64,000 nucleotides of DNA from JASTVH01 sp042862465 (GCA_042862465.1 JASTVH010000001.1:62001-126000), one strand, 5' to 3'. Positions 1 through 9,169 are shown, counted from the stretch's first letter. The notes: a model not told the origin generated them from the sequence alone. Numbers and translations are program-made.

Positions 1-470
1 CGGCCGTGCCCGGCATGGCGGAGAAGATCCGGAGCCGGGCGATTGGCGCCCTCGGTGGTGGTCGCCGCCAGCACGGGATGGTCGGGAAAGCGTGTGGCCA
101 CCGCCTGCTGACTGCCCAGGCCATTCTGGAACAGCACCACCGGTGTCGCCGGCGGCAGCCCGGGCAGGGCTGCCTCCAGGGCGGCAAGGGTGGCCGGCGC
201 CTTGGTGGTCACCCAGAGCAGGAGCGGCGGACGCCCGGGCTGGCTGTGGCCGGCCGGGATGGTCGGAATGGCATAGTCCCGAATGTGCTTGCCGTCCGGT
301 GACTGGTAGCGATAGTGCAGGGTATCGGCGCTTTCGGAGGTGCGCGTCAGGAAGGTCACGGGACAGTGGGGCGAAAACAGGCTGGCCCAGAGTCGACCCA
401 ACGCGCCGGCGCCAAGTATCAGAAGGCGGAGTGGCTGGTTATTCGGTGCCTGTAGGAGATCGGACGGCAT
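1..470 (-). CDS. panE: 2-dehydropantoate 2-reductase (ketopantoate reductase), 3'-truncated by window edge
   Basis: The minus-strand frame stays open from an ATG at 470 to the window edge, so only the first 156 or so codons are seen. The N-terminus carries a Rossmann dinucleotide-binding loop GAGALG at residues 20-25. Further on, LLLWVTTKA and VVLFQNGLGSQ match the ketopantoate reductase fold, and a TTTEGA segment follows. The family reduces 2-dehydropantoate to pantoate with NADPH in the cytoplasm, for pantothenate and CoA synthesis. The start lacks a strong Shine-Dalgarno sequence, but the Rossmann motif sits at the usual distance from it. Plus-strand open frames over this stretch are shadows. 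Another member of the ApbA/PanE family cannot be excluded without the C-terminus. Confidence 0.85.
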   Translation of the reverse strand, partial: MPSDLLQAPNNQPLRLLILGAGALGRLWASLFSPHCPVTFLTRTSESADTLHYRYQSPDGKHIRDYAIPTIPAGHSQPGRPPLLLWVTTKAPATLAALEAALPGLPPATPVVLFQNGLGSQQAVATRFPDHPVLAATTTEGANRPAPDLLRHAGHG

Positions 471-512
471 CAGCGGGCGCCCGTAACGGGGGGTGGTGGC
501 GGAGAAGAGAGC

Positions 513-534
513 GGGCCGTCTCGCCGGACGGCCC
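513..534 (-). terminator. Hairpin terminator downstream of the cold-shock gene
   Basis: An 8-bp perfect stem (GGGCCGTC / GACGGCCC) with a 6-nt loop lies just past the cold-shock stop codon. On the minus strand it is followed by a pyrimidine-rich run (CTCTCTTCTCC) rather than a clean U-tract. Confidence 0.55.
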
Positions 535-545
535 TGCTTGCGGGC

Positions 546-761
546 TTACTGGCCCAATCGCTGCACGTCGTTGGCTTGCGGCCCTTTCTGGCCCTGTACC
601 ACTTCGAACTGGACTTTTTCGCCCTCAAGCAAGGTGCGGTGCCCATCGCCCTGGATAGAGGAAAAATGGACGAAGACATCAGCGCCATCATTCGGCTTGA
701 TGAATCCAAAACCCTTCGCATCATTGAACCACTTGACGACGCCTTCAATACGCTCAGACAT
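546..761 (-). CDS. Cold-shock domain protein (CspA family)
   Basis: This 71-residue protein is a single cold-shock domain. RNP1 (KGFGFI, residues 16-21) and RNP2 (VFVHF, residues 29-33) are intact, and WF at residues 11-12 completes the aromatic nucleic-acid-binding face. Members bind single-stranded RNA or DNA and melt RNA structure in the cytoplasm. The ATG is preceded by GAGAGG. A long untranslated stretch runs upstream towards valS, as is usual for csp genes. Which Csp paralogue this is, and whether it is cold-induced, cannot be told from sequence alone. Confidence 0.93.
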   Translation of the reverse strand: MSERIEGVVKWFNDAKGFGFIKPNDGADVFVHFSSIQGDGHRTLLEGEKVQFEVVQGQKGPQANDVQRLGQ

Positions 762-904
762 TGCTTTGCCTCTCTGATTTCCATGTAACTAACCACGACC
801 CTTCCCGGCTATTGTTGCTTTGCGATCCGGGAACGGCTTGGTTGACTCCAGAGGGCAAAACGCTAGTCGGTTGGCCGGGCCGGCCCAAAAGCCGGCCTCA
901 AACC

Positions 905-936
905 ATCATAGTAGAATTTAAAGCAGGGGGTAAAGA
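905..936 (-). promoter_or_regulatory. Possible sigma-70 promoter of the cold-shock gene
   Basis: On the minus strand a TTTACC hexamer is followed about 17 nt later by CTATGA, with an alternative TACTAT two bases earlier. The stretch is locally AT-rich in otherwise GC-rich DNA and would give a 5' leader of roughly 140 nt. This is by eye only. Confidence 0.3.
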
Positions 937-969
937 CTCGGTATGAGGCTGTTTCAGCGTGCCAGGCGT

Positions 970-989
970 GGCAGGGCCGGAGCCCTGCC
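970..989 (-). terminator. Hairpin downstream of valS
   Basis: A 7-bp inverted repeat (GGCAGGG / CCCTGCC) lies immediately after the valS stop. There is no clear U-tract, so it could be a rho-assisted terminator or a 3'-end stabiliser. Confidence 0.4.
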
Positions 990-991
990 CA

Positions 992-3841
992 TTAGATCGC
1001 GCGGATCTTGTCCATCTGTGCCTTGAGACGTACGGCGCTGCTCTGGGCCTCTTCCAGCTTGGCCTTTTCCTTTTCAACCACTTCAGCCGGCGCCTTGGCG
1101 GTGAAATTCTCGTTGGAGAGCTTGCCTTCCAGGCGCTTGATCTCCTTGTCGAGCTTTTCCACTTCCTTGTTCAGGCGCGCCAGTTCGGCATCCTTGTCGA
1201 TCAGGCCTGCCATGGGCACCAGGACTTCCATGTTGCCCACCAGCTGGGTGGCGGACATGGGCGCTTCGGCCCCTTCGAGCCACTCCAGGCTCTCCAGTTT
1301 CGCCAGGGCCACCAGGAACTGGCGGTTCTCCTCCAGGCGCCGCTTGTCTTCGGCATTGCCCTGATGGAAGAGGGCGGGAATGGGTTTGCCGGGAGCAATG
1401 TTCATTTCGCCGCGAATGTTGCGGATGGCTTCGATGACGCCCTTGACCCATTCGATGTCCTGCTCGGCCTTGTCGTCCACCAGGGCATCATCTGCCTTCG
1501 GATAGGGCTGGAGCATGATGGTCTCACCGTCCTTGCCCGCCAGGGGGGCCACCCGCTGCCAGATTTCCTCGGTGATAAAGGGCATGATCGGGTGAGCGAG
1601 ACGCAGGATGGCTTCCAGCACGCGGACGAGCGTACGGCGGGTGCCCCGCTTGCGCTCGGCGCTGGCATTGTCATCCCACAGGACGGGCTTGGACAGTTCC
1701 AGGTACCAGTCGCAGTACTCGTTCCAGATGAATTCGTAGATGACCCCGGCCGCCAGGTCGAAGCGGTACTGGTGGAAATGGCGGTTGACCTCGGATTCGG
1801 CCCGCTGCAGGCGGCTGATGATCCAGCGATCGGCCAGGGACAGCGCAACGTCCTCGCCCTGCTGGCCGCAGTCCTCGCCCTCGGTGTTCATGAGCACGTA
1901 ACGGGCGGCGTTCCACAGCTTGTTGCAGAAGTTGCGGTAGCCCTCCAGGCGCTTCATGTCCCAGTTGATGTCGCGGCCGGTGGAGGCCAGGGCCGCCAGG
2001 GTGAAACGCAGGGCGTCGGTGCCGTGAGCGGCGATGCCTTCCGGGAATTCGCTCTGGGTGCGCTTGGCGATTTTCTTTTCCAGCTGCGGCTGCATCAGGT
2101 TGCTGGTGCGTTTGTCCAGCAGCTCGTCCAGGCTGATGCCGTCGATCATGTCGAGCGGATCAAGGACGTTGCCTTTGGACTTGGACATCTTCTGCCCGTG
2201 CTCGTCCCGAATCAGACCGGTGACGTAGACGGTGTGGAAGGGGACCTGCGGATTGCCCTGCTCGTCCTTCATGAAGTGCATGGTCATCATGATCATGCGG
2301 GCGACCCAGAAGAAGATGATGTCGAAGCCGGTGACCAGTACGTCGGTCGGATGGAACGCCTGCAGGCGCTCGGTGTTGTCCGGCCAGCCCAGGGTCGCAA
2401 AGGTCCACAGCGCGGAGCTGAACCAGGTGTCGAGGACGTCCTCGTCCTGCTCCAGCTTGAGATCGGCGGCCAGACCGTACTTCTCCCGCACGGTGGCTTC
2501 GTCACGGCCGACGTAGATGTTGCCGTCGGCGTCGTACCAGGCCGGGATACGGTGGCCCCACCACAGCTGGCGGGAAATACACCAGTCTTGGATGTCGCGC
2601 ATCCAGGCGAAATACATGTTCTCGTACTGCTTGGGTACAAACTGGATGCGCCCATCCTCAACCGCCTCGATGGCGGGCTTGGCGAGAACCTTGGCATCCA
2701 CGAACCACTGGTCGGTCAGCATGGGCTCGACCACCAGGCCGGAACGATCGCCCCGGGGGACCTTCAGTACGTGGTCTTCCACCTGGTCCAGCAGCCCTTC
2801 CGCTTCCAGGGCTTCGACAATGGCCTTGCGGGCATCGTAACGGTCAAGGCCGGCGAAGCTGGCCGGCAGTGCCGGATCAACGGCATCGCTGGGGCGGCCA
2901 TGGCTGTCGAACACTTCCGCCTGGGCGCGGATGGCCGCATCCTGGGTCATGACGTTGACCAGGGGCAGGCTGTGGCGCTGGCCTACCTGGTAATCGTTGA
3001 AGTCATGGGCCGGGGTGATCTTGACGCAGCCGCTGCCCATCTCGGGATCGGCATGGTCGTCACCCACGATCGGGATCTCGCGATTGACCAGCGGTAGGCG
3101 GACCTTCTTTCCGATCAGATGATTGTAGCGCTCGTCGCTCGGATTCACGGCGACGGCGGTGTCGCCCAGCATGGTTTCCGGCCGGGTGGTGGCCACCACA
3201 AGGTAGTCTTTTCCGTCGCTGGTGGTGCCCTCGATGATGGGGTAGCGGAAGTGCCAGAAGTGGCCTTTCTCTTCCTTGTTCTCCACCTCGAGATCGGAAA
3301 TGGCGGTGTGCAGCTTCGGGTCCCAGTTGACCAGACGCTTGCCGCGGTAGATCAGGTCTTCATCATAGAGGCGAATGAACACTTCCTGAACCGCGCGGTA
3401 AAAGCCATCGTCCATGGTGAAGCGTTCGTGCTCCCATTCCACGGAATCGCCGAGGCGGCGCATCTGGCGGGTGATTGTGCCGCCGGAATGGGCCTTCCAG
3501 TCCCAGACCTTATCGATAAAGGCTTCCCGACCCAGATCGTGGCGGGTCTTGCCTTCCTCATGCTGGAGGCGGCGCTCCACCACCATCTGGGTGGCGATAC
3601 CGGCATGGTCGGTGCCTACCTGCCAGAGTGCCTGACGGCCCCGCATCCGCTGGTATCGGGTGAGGGCGTCCATGATGGTGTGCTGGAAAGCATGGCCCAT
3701 GTGCAGGCTGCCGGTGACGTTGGGCGGCGGGATCATGATGCAGTAGGGATCGCCGTCCCCCATGGGCCGGAAATAACCTTTTTCTTCCCAGGTCTGGTAC
3801 CACTGGCGCTCAATCTGATCGGGCTGGTAGGTCTTGTCCAT
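992..3841 (-). CDS. valS: Valyl-tRNA synthetase
   Basis: This class Ia synthetase charges tRNA-Val and edits mischarged Thr. The HIGH-type motif appears as PPPNVTGSLHMGH (HMGH near residue 47) and the second signature as KMSKS near residue 551. The C-terminus is a Lys/Glu-rich coiled coil (ELARLNKEVEKLDKEIKRLEG), the tRNA-binding arm typical of ValS. The total of 949 residues matches the family. I chose the internal ATG at 3841 (MDKTYQPD) because the family usually begins that way. An in-frame ATG at 3859 would add six residues, and neither has a good Shine-Dalgarno. holC-pepA lie upstream on the same strand. Confidence 0.97.
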   Translation of the reverse strand: MDKTYQPDQIERQWYQTWEEKGYFRPMGDGDPYCIMIPPPNVTGSLHMGHAFQHTIMDALTRYQRMRGRQALWQVGTDHAGIATQMVVERRLQHEEGKTRHDLGREAFIDKVWDWKAHSGGTITRQMRRLGDSVEWEHERFTMDDGFYRAVQEVFIRLYDEDLIYRGKRLVNWDPKLHTAISDLEVENKEEKGHFWHFRYPIIEGTTSDGKDYLVVATTRPETMLGDTAVAVNPSDERYNHLIGKKVRLPLVNREIPIVGDDHADPEMGSGCVKITPAHDFNDYQVGQRHSLPLVNVMTQDAAIRAQAEVFDSHGRPSDAVDPALPASFAGLDRYDARKAIVEALEAEGLLDQVEDHVLKVPRGDRSGLVVEPMLTDQWFVDAKVLAKPAIEAVEDGRIQFVPKQYENMYFAWMRDIQDWCISRQLWWGHRIPAWYDADGNIYVGRDEATVREKYGLAADLKLEQDEDVLDTWFSSALWTFATLGWPDNTERLQAFHPTDVLVTGFDIIFFWVARMIMMTMHFMKDEQGNPQVPFHTVYVTGLIRDEHGQKMSKSKGNVLDPLDMIDGISLDELLDKRTSNLMQPQLEKKIAKRTQSEFPEGIAAHGTDALRFTLAALASTGRDINWDMKRLEGYRNFCNKLWNAARYVLMNTEGEDCGQQGEDVALSLADRWIISRLQRAESEVNRHFHQYRFDLAAGVIYEFIWNEYCDWYLELSKPVLWDDNASAERKRGTRRTLVRVLEAILRLAHPIMPFITEEIWQRVAPLAGKDGETIMLQPYPKADDALVDDKAEQDIEWVKGVIEAIRNIRGEMNIAPGKPIPALFHQGNAEDKRRLEENRQFLVALAKLESLEWLEGAEAPMSATQLVGNMEVLVPMAGLIDKDAELARLNKEVEKLDKEIKRLEGKLSNENFTAKAPAEVVEKEKAKLEEAQSSAVRLKAQMDKIRAI

Positions 3842-3936
3842 GCTGGTTAAATGACTCATTGCGGTTAAACGGGTTGTCTATCGCGAAAGGCGAATTATAC
3901 ATGGCTGGCAATGCCTCGGCGAACCTCGGTGGTTAG

Positions 3937-3970
3937 AGCGTCTGACGTTCGACGTCAGACGTCTGGCGCT
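3937..3970. repeat. Heptamer array (CGTNNNA)n between valS and holC
   Basis: Read on the minus strand this is G followed by four 7-bp units (CGCCAGA, CGTCTGA, CGTCGAA, CGTCAGA) and CGC, flanked by A and T. It abuts the holC stop codon at 3970-3972. The same 32-bp layout occurs at 10401-10432 and 36372-36403. Confidence 0.75.
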
Positions 3971-4506
3971 CACGACCGTCGGCTTTTGCGGCGGTCGTGT
4001 ACCTTGGGGGTGATATCGAACGCCTGCAGCTCCCGGTAGTGACGGCGGGCCTGTTGCAGGACTTCGGGATCGCTGTTGGCGACCAGGGCCAATCGGTTGA
4101 AACGGTCCGCCTCACTGGGCAGTTTGCGTCCGAGAACGATCACGGTCTGCCAGTCTGCCGGCGAGGGGGCGCACAGCAAAATACCTACCGGAGACGGGCA
4201 GGGCTTGTCGTTGCGATCCATGCGCTCGTGGGGGATGAAGGCGTCCGGACGGAAGGCCCAGAGCATGTCGTCCATGGCCTGGGCCTGCTCCTCGCCATCA
4301 CAATACAGGCAGACCCGGTCGCCTTCGGACCAGGCCTTTTCGGTCAGGCGCGCCGCGTATTGGTAGCGGGCTTCAGCGGTGGTCTCTGGCAGGATGTGAA
4401 ACCAGTGACGACCACCTTTGCTGTCGCCACTGGCAGTGTCAGCTGACGGCCCGACGTTCGCCGGACCTTCAGGCTGCTCCTCAGGATGCTGAGGTTCGTT
4501 CGCCAT
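3970..4506 (-). CDS. holC: DNA polymerase III chi subunit (HolC)
   Basis: HolC is the clamp-loader accessory subunit that links the gamma complex to SSB, usually through HolD. The core is recognisable: YQYAARLTEKAWSEGDRVCLYC, then DDMLWAFRPDAFIPHE, where the W-F-x-P-x-x-F-I-P-H pattern is characteristic of chi. A hydrophilic N-terminal extension of about 30 residues rich in Pro, Glu and Ala precedes the core, so the protein is longer than the roughly 145 residues usual for the family. The start at 4506 (MANEPQ) lies 8 bp after the pepA stop. An alternative ATG at 4524 overlaps pepA by 11 bp. The pepA-holC-valS order is common in gammaproteobacteria. Confidence 0.88.
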   Translation of the reverse strand: MANEPQHPEEQPEGPANVGPSADTASGDSKGGRHWFHILPETTAEARYQYAARLTEKAWSEGDRVCLYCDGEEQAQAMDDMLWAFRPDAFIPHERMDRNDKPCPSPVGILLCAPSPADWQTVIVLGRKLPSEADRFNRLALVANSDPEVLQQARRHYRELQAFDITPKVHDRRKSRRS

Positions 4507-4513
4507 GGCGGGA

Positions 4514-5995
4514 TTACTCGGCATGACTGAGGAGGTAATCCATCAGCAGAGGCACCGGGCGGCCCGTCGCGCCTTTCTCCTTGCCGCTCAACCAGGCCGT
4601 TCCGGCAATGTCCAGGTGCGCCCAGCGGTAGTCTTTGGTGAAGCGCGACAGATAGCAGGCCGCGGTGATGGTGCCGGCACCCTTGCCGCCGATGTTCTGC
4701 ATGTCGGCAAAGTTACTGTCCAGCTGTGCCTGGTATTCGTCCCAGAGAGGCAGTTGCCAGGCACGGTCGCCTGTGGTCTGGCCGGATTGCAGCAACTCCT
4801 GCGCCAGCTCGTCGTTGTTGCTTAGCAGGCCGCTGGCCTGGTCACCAAGTGCAACGATGCAGGCGCCGGTGAGGGTGGCGATGTCGATTACCGTTTCCGG
4901 CTTGTATTTGCCCACATAGGTGAGGGCGTCGCACAGCACCAGACGGCCTTCGGCGTCGGTGTTGAGGATCTCCACGGTCTGGCCGGACATGGTCTTGACG
5001 ATATCGCCGGGACGGGTCGCACCGCCGCCAGGCATGTTCTCGGCCGCGGCCACTACGCCAATGACATTGACCTTGGGCTTGAGCTCGGCGATGGCCTGCA
5101 TGACGCCAAAGACGCTGGCGGCACCGCACATGTCGAACTTCATTTCATCCATCGCGGCGCCGGGTTTGAGGCTGATGCCGCCGGTATCGAAGGTGATGCC
5201 CTTGCCGACCAGGACGTAGGGCTTGTCCTTCGCCTTGCCACCCTTGTATTCCATGGTGATCAGCTTGCCGGGTTGGTGGCTGCCGACGGAGACCGCCAGA
5301 AACGCGCCCATGCCCAGCTCCTTCATGTCTTTTTCGCTCAGGACATTGACCTTGATGTGGTCGTGTTCCTTGCCCAGGGCCTTGGCGCGCTTGGCCAACC
5401 AGTCCGGGTTGCAGATGTTGGGCGGGGTGTTGCCCAGGGTGCGGGCTTCGTTCATGCCGTGGCCAATGGCCAGGCCGGCGGCCAGGGCGTCATCGAAACG
5501 GGGGTCCTTGCCCGGCACATCCAGAGTCATGCGATTCAGGGCCGGCTTCTTGCCCGCTTCGCTCTTGAACTCGGTATAGCGGTAGAAGGTTTCTTCCGCG
5601 GCGCGGACGATCAGCTGGATGCGCCACGCTTCGTCCCGGTCCTTGACTGACACTTCGGTCAGTGCCACCAGGGCATGCTTGCTACCCGTGTCGTTCAGTT
5701 TCCCGAAGGCGGCGCCTACGAGTTTGCGAAAAGCCAGGGCATCGCGCTTTCCCGCCTGTCCGGTACCCACCAGCAGGGCGCGGCTCCAGGGCGCTGTTTC
5801 AGGCAGCGGGAGGAGGGCAATCTCGCCGGTCTTGCCGGAAAAATCCCCTTGCTTGACCAGGTTTCTCAACAACCCATTCGTCTGCGTGTCCGCCGCTTCA
5901 GCGCTTGCCGACCAGTCTCCCGATTCGGGAATGCCGATGACGAGGCAATCTGCTTTGGTGTCGACAAGTCCTTTAGTGTTCAACGCGTATTTCAT
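4514..5995 (-). CDS. pepA: Leucyl aminopeptidase (M17 family)
   Basis: This 493-residue M17 metallopeptidase has the signature NTDAEGRL (residues 345-352), which holds two metal ligands and the catalytic Arg. GKGITFDTGGISLKPG lies upstream and carries further metal-binding residues. The enzyme releases N-terminal amino acids from peptides in the cytoplasm. In several gammaproteobacteria PepA is also a DNA-binding accessory protein in Xer recombination and transcription; whether that holds here is not visible. The ATG has a good ribosome-binding site (AAGGGAG). It is divergent from lptF across about 300 bp. Confidence 0.96.
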   Translation of the reverse strand: MKYALNTKGLVDTKADCLVIGIPESGDWSASAEAADTQTNGLLRNLVKQGDFSGKTGEIALLPLPETAPWSRALLVGTGQAGKRDALAFRKLVGAAFGKLNDTGSKHALVALTEVSVKDRDEAWRIQLIVRAAEETFYRYTEFKSEAGKKPALNRMTLDVPGKDPRFDDALAAGLAIGHGMNEARTLGNTPPNICNPDWLAKRAKALGKEHDHIKVNVLSEKDMKELGMGAFLAVSVGSHQPGKLITMEYKGGKAKDKPYVLVGKGITFDTGGISLKPGAAMDEMKFDMCGAASVFGVMQAIAELKPKVNVIGVVAAAENMPGGGATRPGDIVKTMSGQTVEILNTDAEGRLVLCDALTYVGKYKPETVIDIATLTGACIVALGDQASGLLSNNDELAQELLQSGQTTGDRAWQLPLWDEYQAQLDSNFADMQNIGGKGAGTITAACYLSRFTKDYRWAHLDIAGTAWLSGKEKGATGRPVPLLMDYLLSHAE

Positions 5996-6294
5996 GCATG
6001 CTCCCTTTTCGGGTGGTCAAGTATGAGTATGGATGTGTTCAGGGATAAGCGTCAGTCAGGCCGTCTGGAATGGTCCCATCCCTTGGCCCGGGCTGCAACG
6101 TCCCCTTGGCTTATGGCGATTCCGCGGGCGTGTTCGGGAGGCGGCTGATCGGTGTCGGTCGGCCGCGTTTCCCCGCACATCCCGTGGATGCTCTGGTTTT
6201 GTGGGGGACAGGGCACTAGAATAGCCCCTCCGGTCGGACCGGTGAAGTTATTGGTCTGCGGTACCTGAAGCGCTTCCGTCGTTAGGATCCGATT
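5996..6294. other. Divergent intergenic region pepA / lptF
   Basis: This stretch of roughly 300 nt has no convincing gene. It holds the promoters of pepA (leftward) and lptF-lptG (rightward). Small open frames here lack ribosome-binding sites and known domains. Confidence 0.6.
6194..6222 (+). promoter_or_regulatory. Possible sigma-70 promoter of lptFG
   Basis: A TAGAAT -10 element at 6217-6222 lies 17 nt after a poor -35 (TGGTTT). This leaves a leader of about 65 nt before the TTG start of lptF. Confidence 0.35.
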
Positions 6295-7377
6295 TTGTAT
6301 ATCATTTTCCGCTATCTCACGCGACAGGTTCTGGTGGGGATGCTGGCTGTAACCGGGGTGTTGCTGCTGGTCTTCATGAGCGGTCGCTTTATCAAGTATC
6401 TGGGGCAGGCGGCCTCCGGAGAGCTTTCCGGTGACGTGCTATTCGCCATCATGGCTTACCGTCTGCCGGATTTCCTCGAGCTGATTCTCCCTCTGGGGCT
6501 GTTTATCGGCATCCTCCTGGCCTATGGGCGAATGTACCTGGACAGCGAGATGGCCGTGCTGTTCGCCTGTGGCGTGAGTGACCGTCAGATCATCGGGCAG
6601 ACGATGATCGCCTCTCTCTTTGTCACTGCCATCGTTGCGGTGATGAGCCTTTATCTGTCGCCCTGGGGCATGCGGCAGGTGCAGCAGATCTTTGTCGAGC
6701 AATCCAAGAAAACCGAGTTCGAGATGCTGGCTCCGGGCCGTTTCCAGAGTCTTGAATCCGGCGACCGCGTGACCTACACCGAGTCCCTTAGCGAAGACAA
6801 GCAGGAGCTTCGCAAGGTCTTTATCGCCCAGCCCGATAAGGGTGGGATGGTGTTGCTGTCGGCGCGTTCTGGCACCCAGTTTGTGGATCAGGAAACCGGC
6901 AGCCGCTTTCTGGTGTTGCATGACGGGACACGGTTTTCCGGGATTCCCGGTCAGCTGGATTTCAAGGCGACTACCTTTAATGCCTATGGTCTCAAGATCG
7001 GCGAAGTGGAAGGCGGGCGTGTCAAACGCTTCGAGGACGCGACACCTACTGCGGAGCTGATTGCGTCGGATGATCTCAAGGAGCGGGCGCAGTTTCACTG
7101 GCGACTGGCGTTGCCCCTGATCGTGCCGGTGGTGACCTTGCTGGCGATCCGCCTGAGCCGGGTGAATCCGCGCCAGGGCCGTTTTTTCCATCTTTTGCCT
7201 GCCATGCTCATCTATATCACCTACCTGGGTATGCTGATCGGGGCCCGCGATGCCTTGGCGAAGGGCAAGATCCCGGAATGGATGGGGCTATGGTGGGTGC
7301 ACTTGCTGTTCCTGATCATCGCCTTGCTGCTGCAGTTCGGTCCGGATCTCAAACGCCGCCGGAGCGCCCATGCGTAA
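6295..7377 (+). CDS. lptF: LPS export ABC transporter permease LptF
   Basis: This 360-residue YjgP/YjgQ family permease has three N-terminal membrane segments, a large periplasmic beta-jellyroll domain (about residues 130-270) and three C-terminal membrane segments ending in a basic tail (KRRR). With LptG and LptB it extracts lipopolysaccharide from the inner membrane and passes it to LptC/LptA. The start is a TTG supported by AGGAT seven bases upstream. No ATG occurs before the first membrane helix. It overlaps lptG by 8 bp, indicating coupled translation. Confidence 0.94.
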   Translation: MYIIFRYLTRQVLVGMLAVTGVLLLVFMSGRFIKYLGQAASGELSGDVLFAIMAYRLPDFLELILPLGLFIGILLAYGRMYLDSEMAVLFACGVSDRQIIGQTMIASLFVTAIVAVMSLYLSPWGMRQVQQIFVEQSKKTEFEMLAPGRFQSLESGDRVTYTESLSEDKQELRKVFIAQPDKGGMVLLSARSGTQFVDQETGSRFLVLHDGTRFSGIPGQLDFKATTFNAYGLKIGEVEGGRVKRFEDATPTAELIASDDLKERAQFHWRLALPLIVPVVTLLAIRLSRVNPRQGRFFHLLPAMLIYITYLGMLIGARDALAKGKIPEWMGLWWVHLLFLIIALLLQFGPDLKRRRSAHA

Positions 7378-8431
7378 GCTGGATCGCTACATCGTCAAGA
7401 CACTCGCCGGTGCCATGCTGCTGGTGTTGGTGGTAGTGCTGTCGCTGGATCTGCTGTTTGGCTATATCGCCGAGCTTGATGAAACCAAGGCCGACTATCA
7501 GGCCCTGGAAGCCCTCCTCTTTATGCTCTACACCATTCCCCGGCGGATTCACGATTACCTGCCGCTGGCCGCTTTCATGGGGGCGCTGATCGGCATGGGA
7601 ACGTTGGCGAATACCTCGGAGCTGGTGGTGATGCGGGCGGCAGGGGTGTCGTTGCGTCGACTGGTCTGGTCGGCCATGAAGCCGGCGCTGGTGTTGGTGC
7701 TGGTCGGCGCGTTGTTGGGCGAGTATGTGGCGCCTTATTTTGAGCGTATCGCGCAAAGTGACAAGGCGGTGGCCCGCGGTGCCGCGGAGAATATTGCCGA
7801 TGTGCACGGGTTCTGGCATCGCGAAGGGCGTACCTTCATGCATTTCAACGCCGTGCAGCCCAATGGCGTCCTGCACGGCGTTACGCTTTTCAAATTCGGC
7901 GAGGATCGTTGGCTGGAGAAGGCCGCCTTTGCAAAGCGCGGTATCTACCAGGGAGATCACTGGCTTCTGCAGGATGTGGAGCAGACGGTGCTGTCCATCG
8001 ACCATACCGAACGCAAAACCTTCAAGAGTCTGCGCTGGGACACGGAAATCTCTCCCCAAGTATTGGGTGTGCTGATTATAAAGCCGGAGAATTTGTCCAT
8101 CAGCGGGCTGTATACCTACGCTCACTATCTTAGCGAGCAGGATCTGAACGCCAATCTCTATTGGATGGCGTTCTGGAAAAAGGTGTTGCAACCTCTGGCG
8201 ACGGCAGTGCTGGTTCTGGTGGCCATTTCGTTCGTCTTCGGCCCGTTGCGGTCCGTGACCATGGGCTTCCGGGTGTTCACAGGCATTATCGTGGGGTTGC
8301 TGTTCAAATATATGCAGGACCTGCTTGGCCCCATGAGCCTGGTGTTCGGCTTTGATCCGATCCTGGCGACGCTGGGGCCCATCGCCGTCTGCGCGGTGGT
8401 GGGGGCGGTGCTGTTGAAGCGGGCCGGCTAG
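7370..8431 (+). CDS. lptG: LPS export ABC transporter permease LptG
   Basis: This 353-residue partner of LptF has the same architecture: MRKLDRYIVKTLAGAMLLVLVV opens the first membrane helix, a periplasmic jellyroll follows, and three closing helices end the protein. It shares the inner-membrane LptB2FG complex that powers LPS transport. Its ATG lies inside the lptF 3' end (overlap ATGCGTAA). The gene converges on the RDD gene only 23 bp away, and no clear terminator separates them. Confidence 0.94.
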   Translation: MRKLDRYIVKTLAGAMLLVLVVVLSLDLLFGYIAELDETKADYQALEALLFMLYTIPRRIHDYLPLAAFMGALIGMGTLANTSELVVMRAAGVSLRRLVWSAMKPALVLVLVGALLGEYVAPYFERIAQSDKAVARGAAENIADVHGFWHREGRTFMHFNAVQPNGVLHGVTLFKFGEDRWLEKAAFAKRGIYQGDHWLLQDVEQTVLSIDHTERKTFKSLRWDTEISPQVLGVLIIKPENLSISGLYTYAHYLSEQDLNANLYWMAFWKKVLQPLATAVLVLVAISFVFGPLRSVTMGFRVFTGIIVGLLFKYMQDLLGPMSLVFGFDPILATLGPIAVCAVVGAVLLKRAG

Positions 8432-8454
8432 TGCTTCTGGCGGGCCGTTTCAGA

Positions 8455-8958
8455 TCACTTCCCGTCTTTCTTTACATATGGCTTGGGGACGCGAACCGTG
8501 CGGCTCTCGGAGAAACGGTCGGTCCAGGTCATCTTCTGCTTGTCGAATAGTTGCCACCAGTAGCCGGCGCCAACCAGCGCCCAGCTCAGCCATCCCATCA
8601 TGAATCGCATCAATGCCTGAAACCAGGACAGGCGGGAACCGTCCGCATTCTGGATACGCACGTGCCAGACCTGCATGCCCAGGGTCTGACCGCTCCGCGT
8701 CCAGAAGTAGGCGAAAAACACGTACAGGCTGATAAAAAGAATGGACGTCAGCAACGGATCCTGGCGCCCGGGAGCGGCTTCCGTCATGGCTTTGTAGGCC
8801 TCGGGGCCGATGATCTGGGCATGGATCAGGGTGTAGATCATGGTGACGACCATCAGCAGCGCGATGCAGATAAGCCCATCGTAAAGCATGGCGGCCAGAC
8901 GTCGGAGCAGAGGGGCGGGCGGCAGCGTGGTATCGAATCGGGACAGTTGGCGTGGCAT
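8455..8958 (-). CDS. RDD family membrane protein
   Basis: The 167 residues contain the RDD signature: LLRRLAAMLYDGLICIALLMV with its conserved Arg and Asp, a second helix pair, then WTRSGQTLGMQVWHVRIQNADG, the conserved GQTLG(M/K) segment. Three to four membrane helices are predicted by eye. The family's function is largely unknown; some members are linked to ion homeostasis. It lies convergent to lptG, an arrangement that recurs in related genomes. The ATG at 8958 precedes the RDD core by the normal distance. Confidence 0.88.
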   Translation of the reverse strand: MPRQLSRFDTTLPPAPLLRRLAAMLYDGLICIALLMVVTMIYTLIHAQIIGPEAYKAMTEAAPGRQDPLLTSILFISLYVFFAYFWTRSGQTLGMQVWHVRIQNADGSRLSWFQALMRFMMGWLSWALVGAGYWWQLFDKQKMTWTDRFSESRTVRVPKPYVKKDGK

Positions 8959-9044
8959 GGGTCATCTGCAGTTGCTTCGAAGAGGGCGCCGATTATAGCC
9001 AATGGCGACCCAGAGTCACAGGCAGGACCCTATTCGAAGTGCCC

Positions 9045-9071
9045 TAAAGTTTTTGCCGGGCTGGTCGATAA
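9045..9071 (+). promoter_or_regulatory. Sigma-28 (FliA) promoter of the DUF5610 gene
   Basis: TAAAGTTT (9045-9052) is followed by exactly 11 nt and then GTCGATAA (9064-9071). The consensus is TAAAGTTT-N11-GCCGATAA, so 15 of 16 positions match. It lies about 100 bp before the chosen start, in the region between divergent genes. Confidence 0.85.
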
Positions 9072-9169
9072 ATGGCCAATGGTCGATAGCGGGGCGTGTT
9101 CTGCGCCTGGGCAGTCATCGTTTGACGCAGCTGCAAGACTCCGGACACAACGATCTGGGGGAGGGGAAA

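Noticed and set aside
959..3097. A 712-codon plus-strand open frame opposite valS
   Set aside because: It is the antisense shadow of valS. The minus-strand frame has all ValS motifs, while the plus frame has no recognisable domain.
9002..9169. Longer start of the DUF5610 protein at 9002
   Set aside because: It would place the sigma-28 promoter inside the gene. The ATG at 9170 has a strong Shine-Dalgarno sequence.
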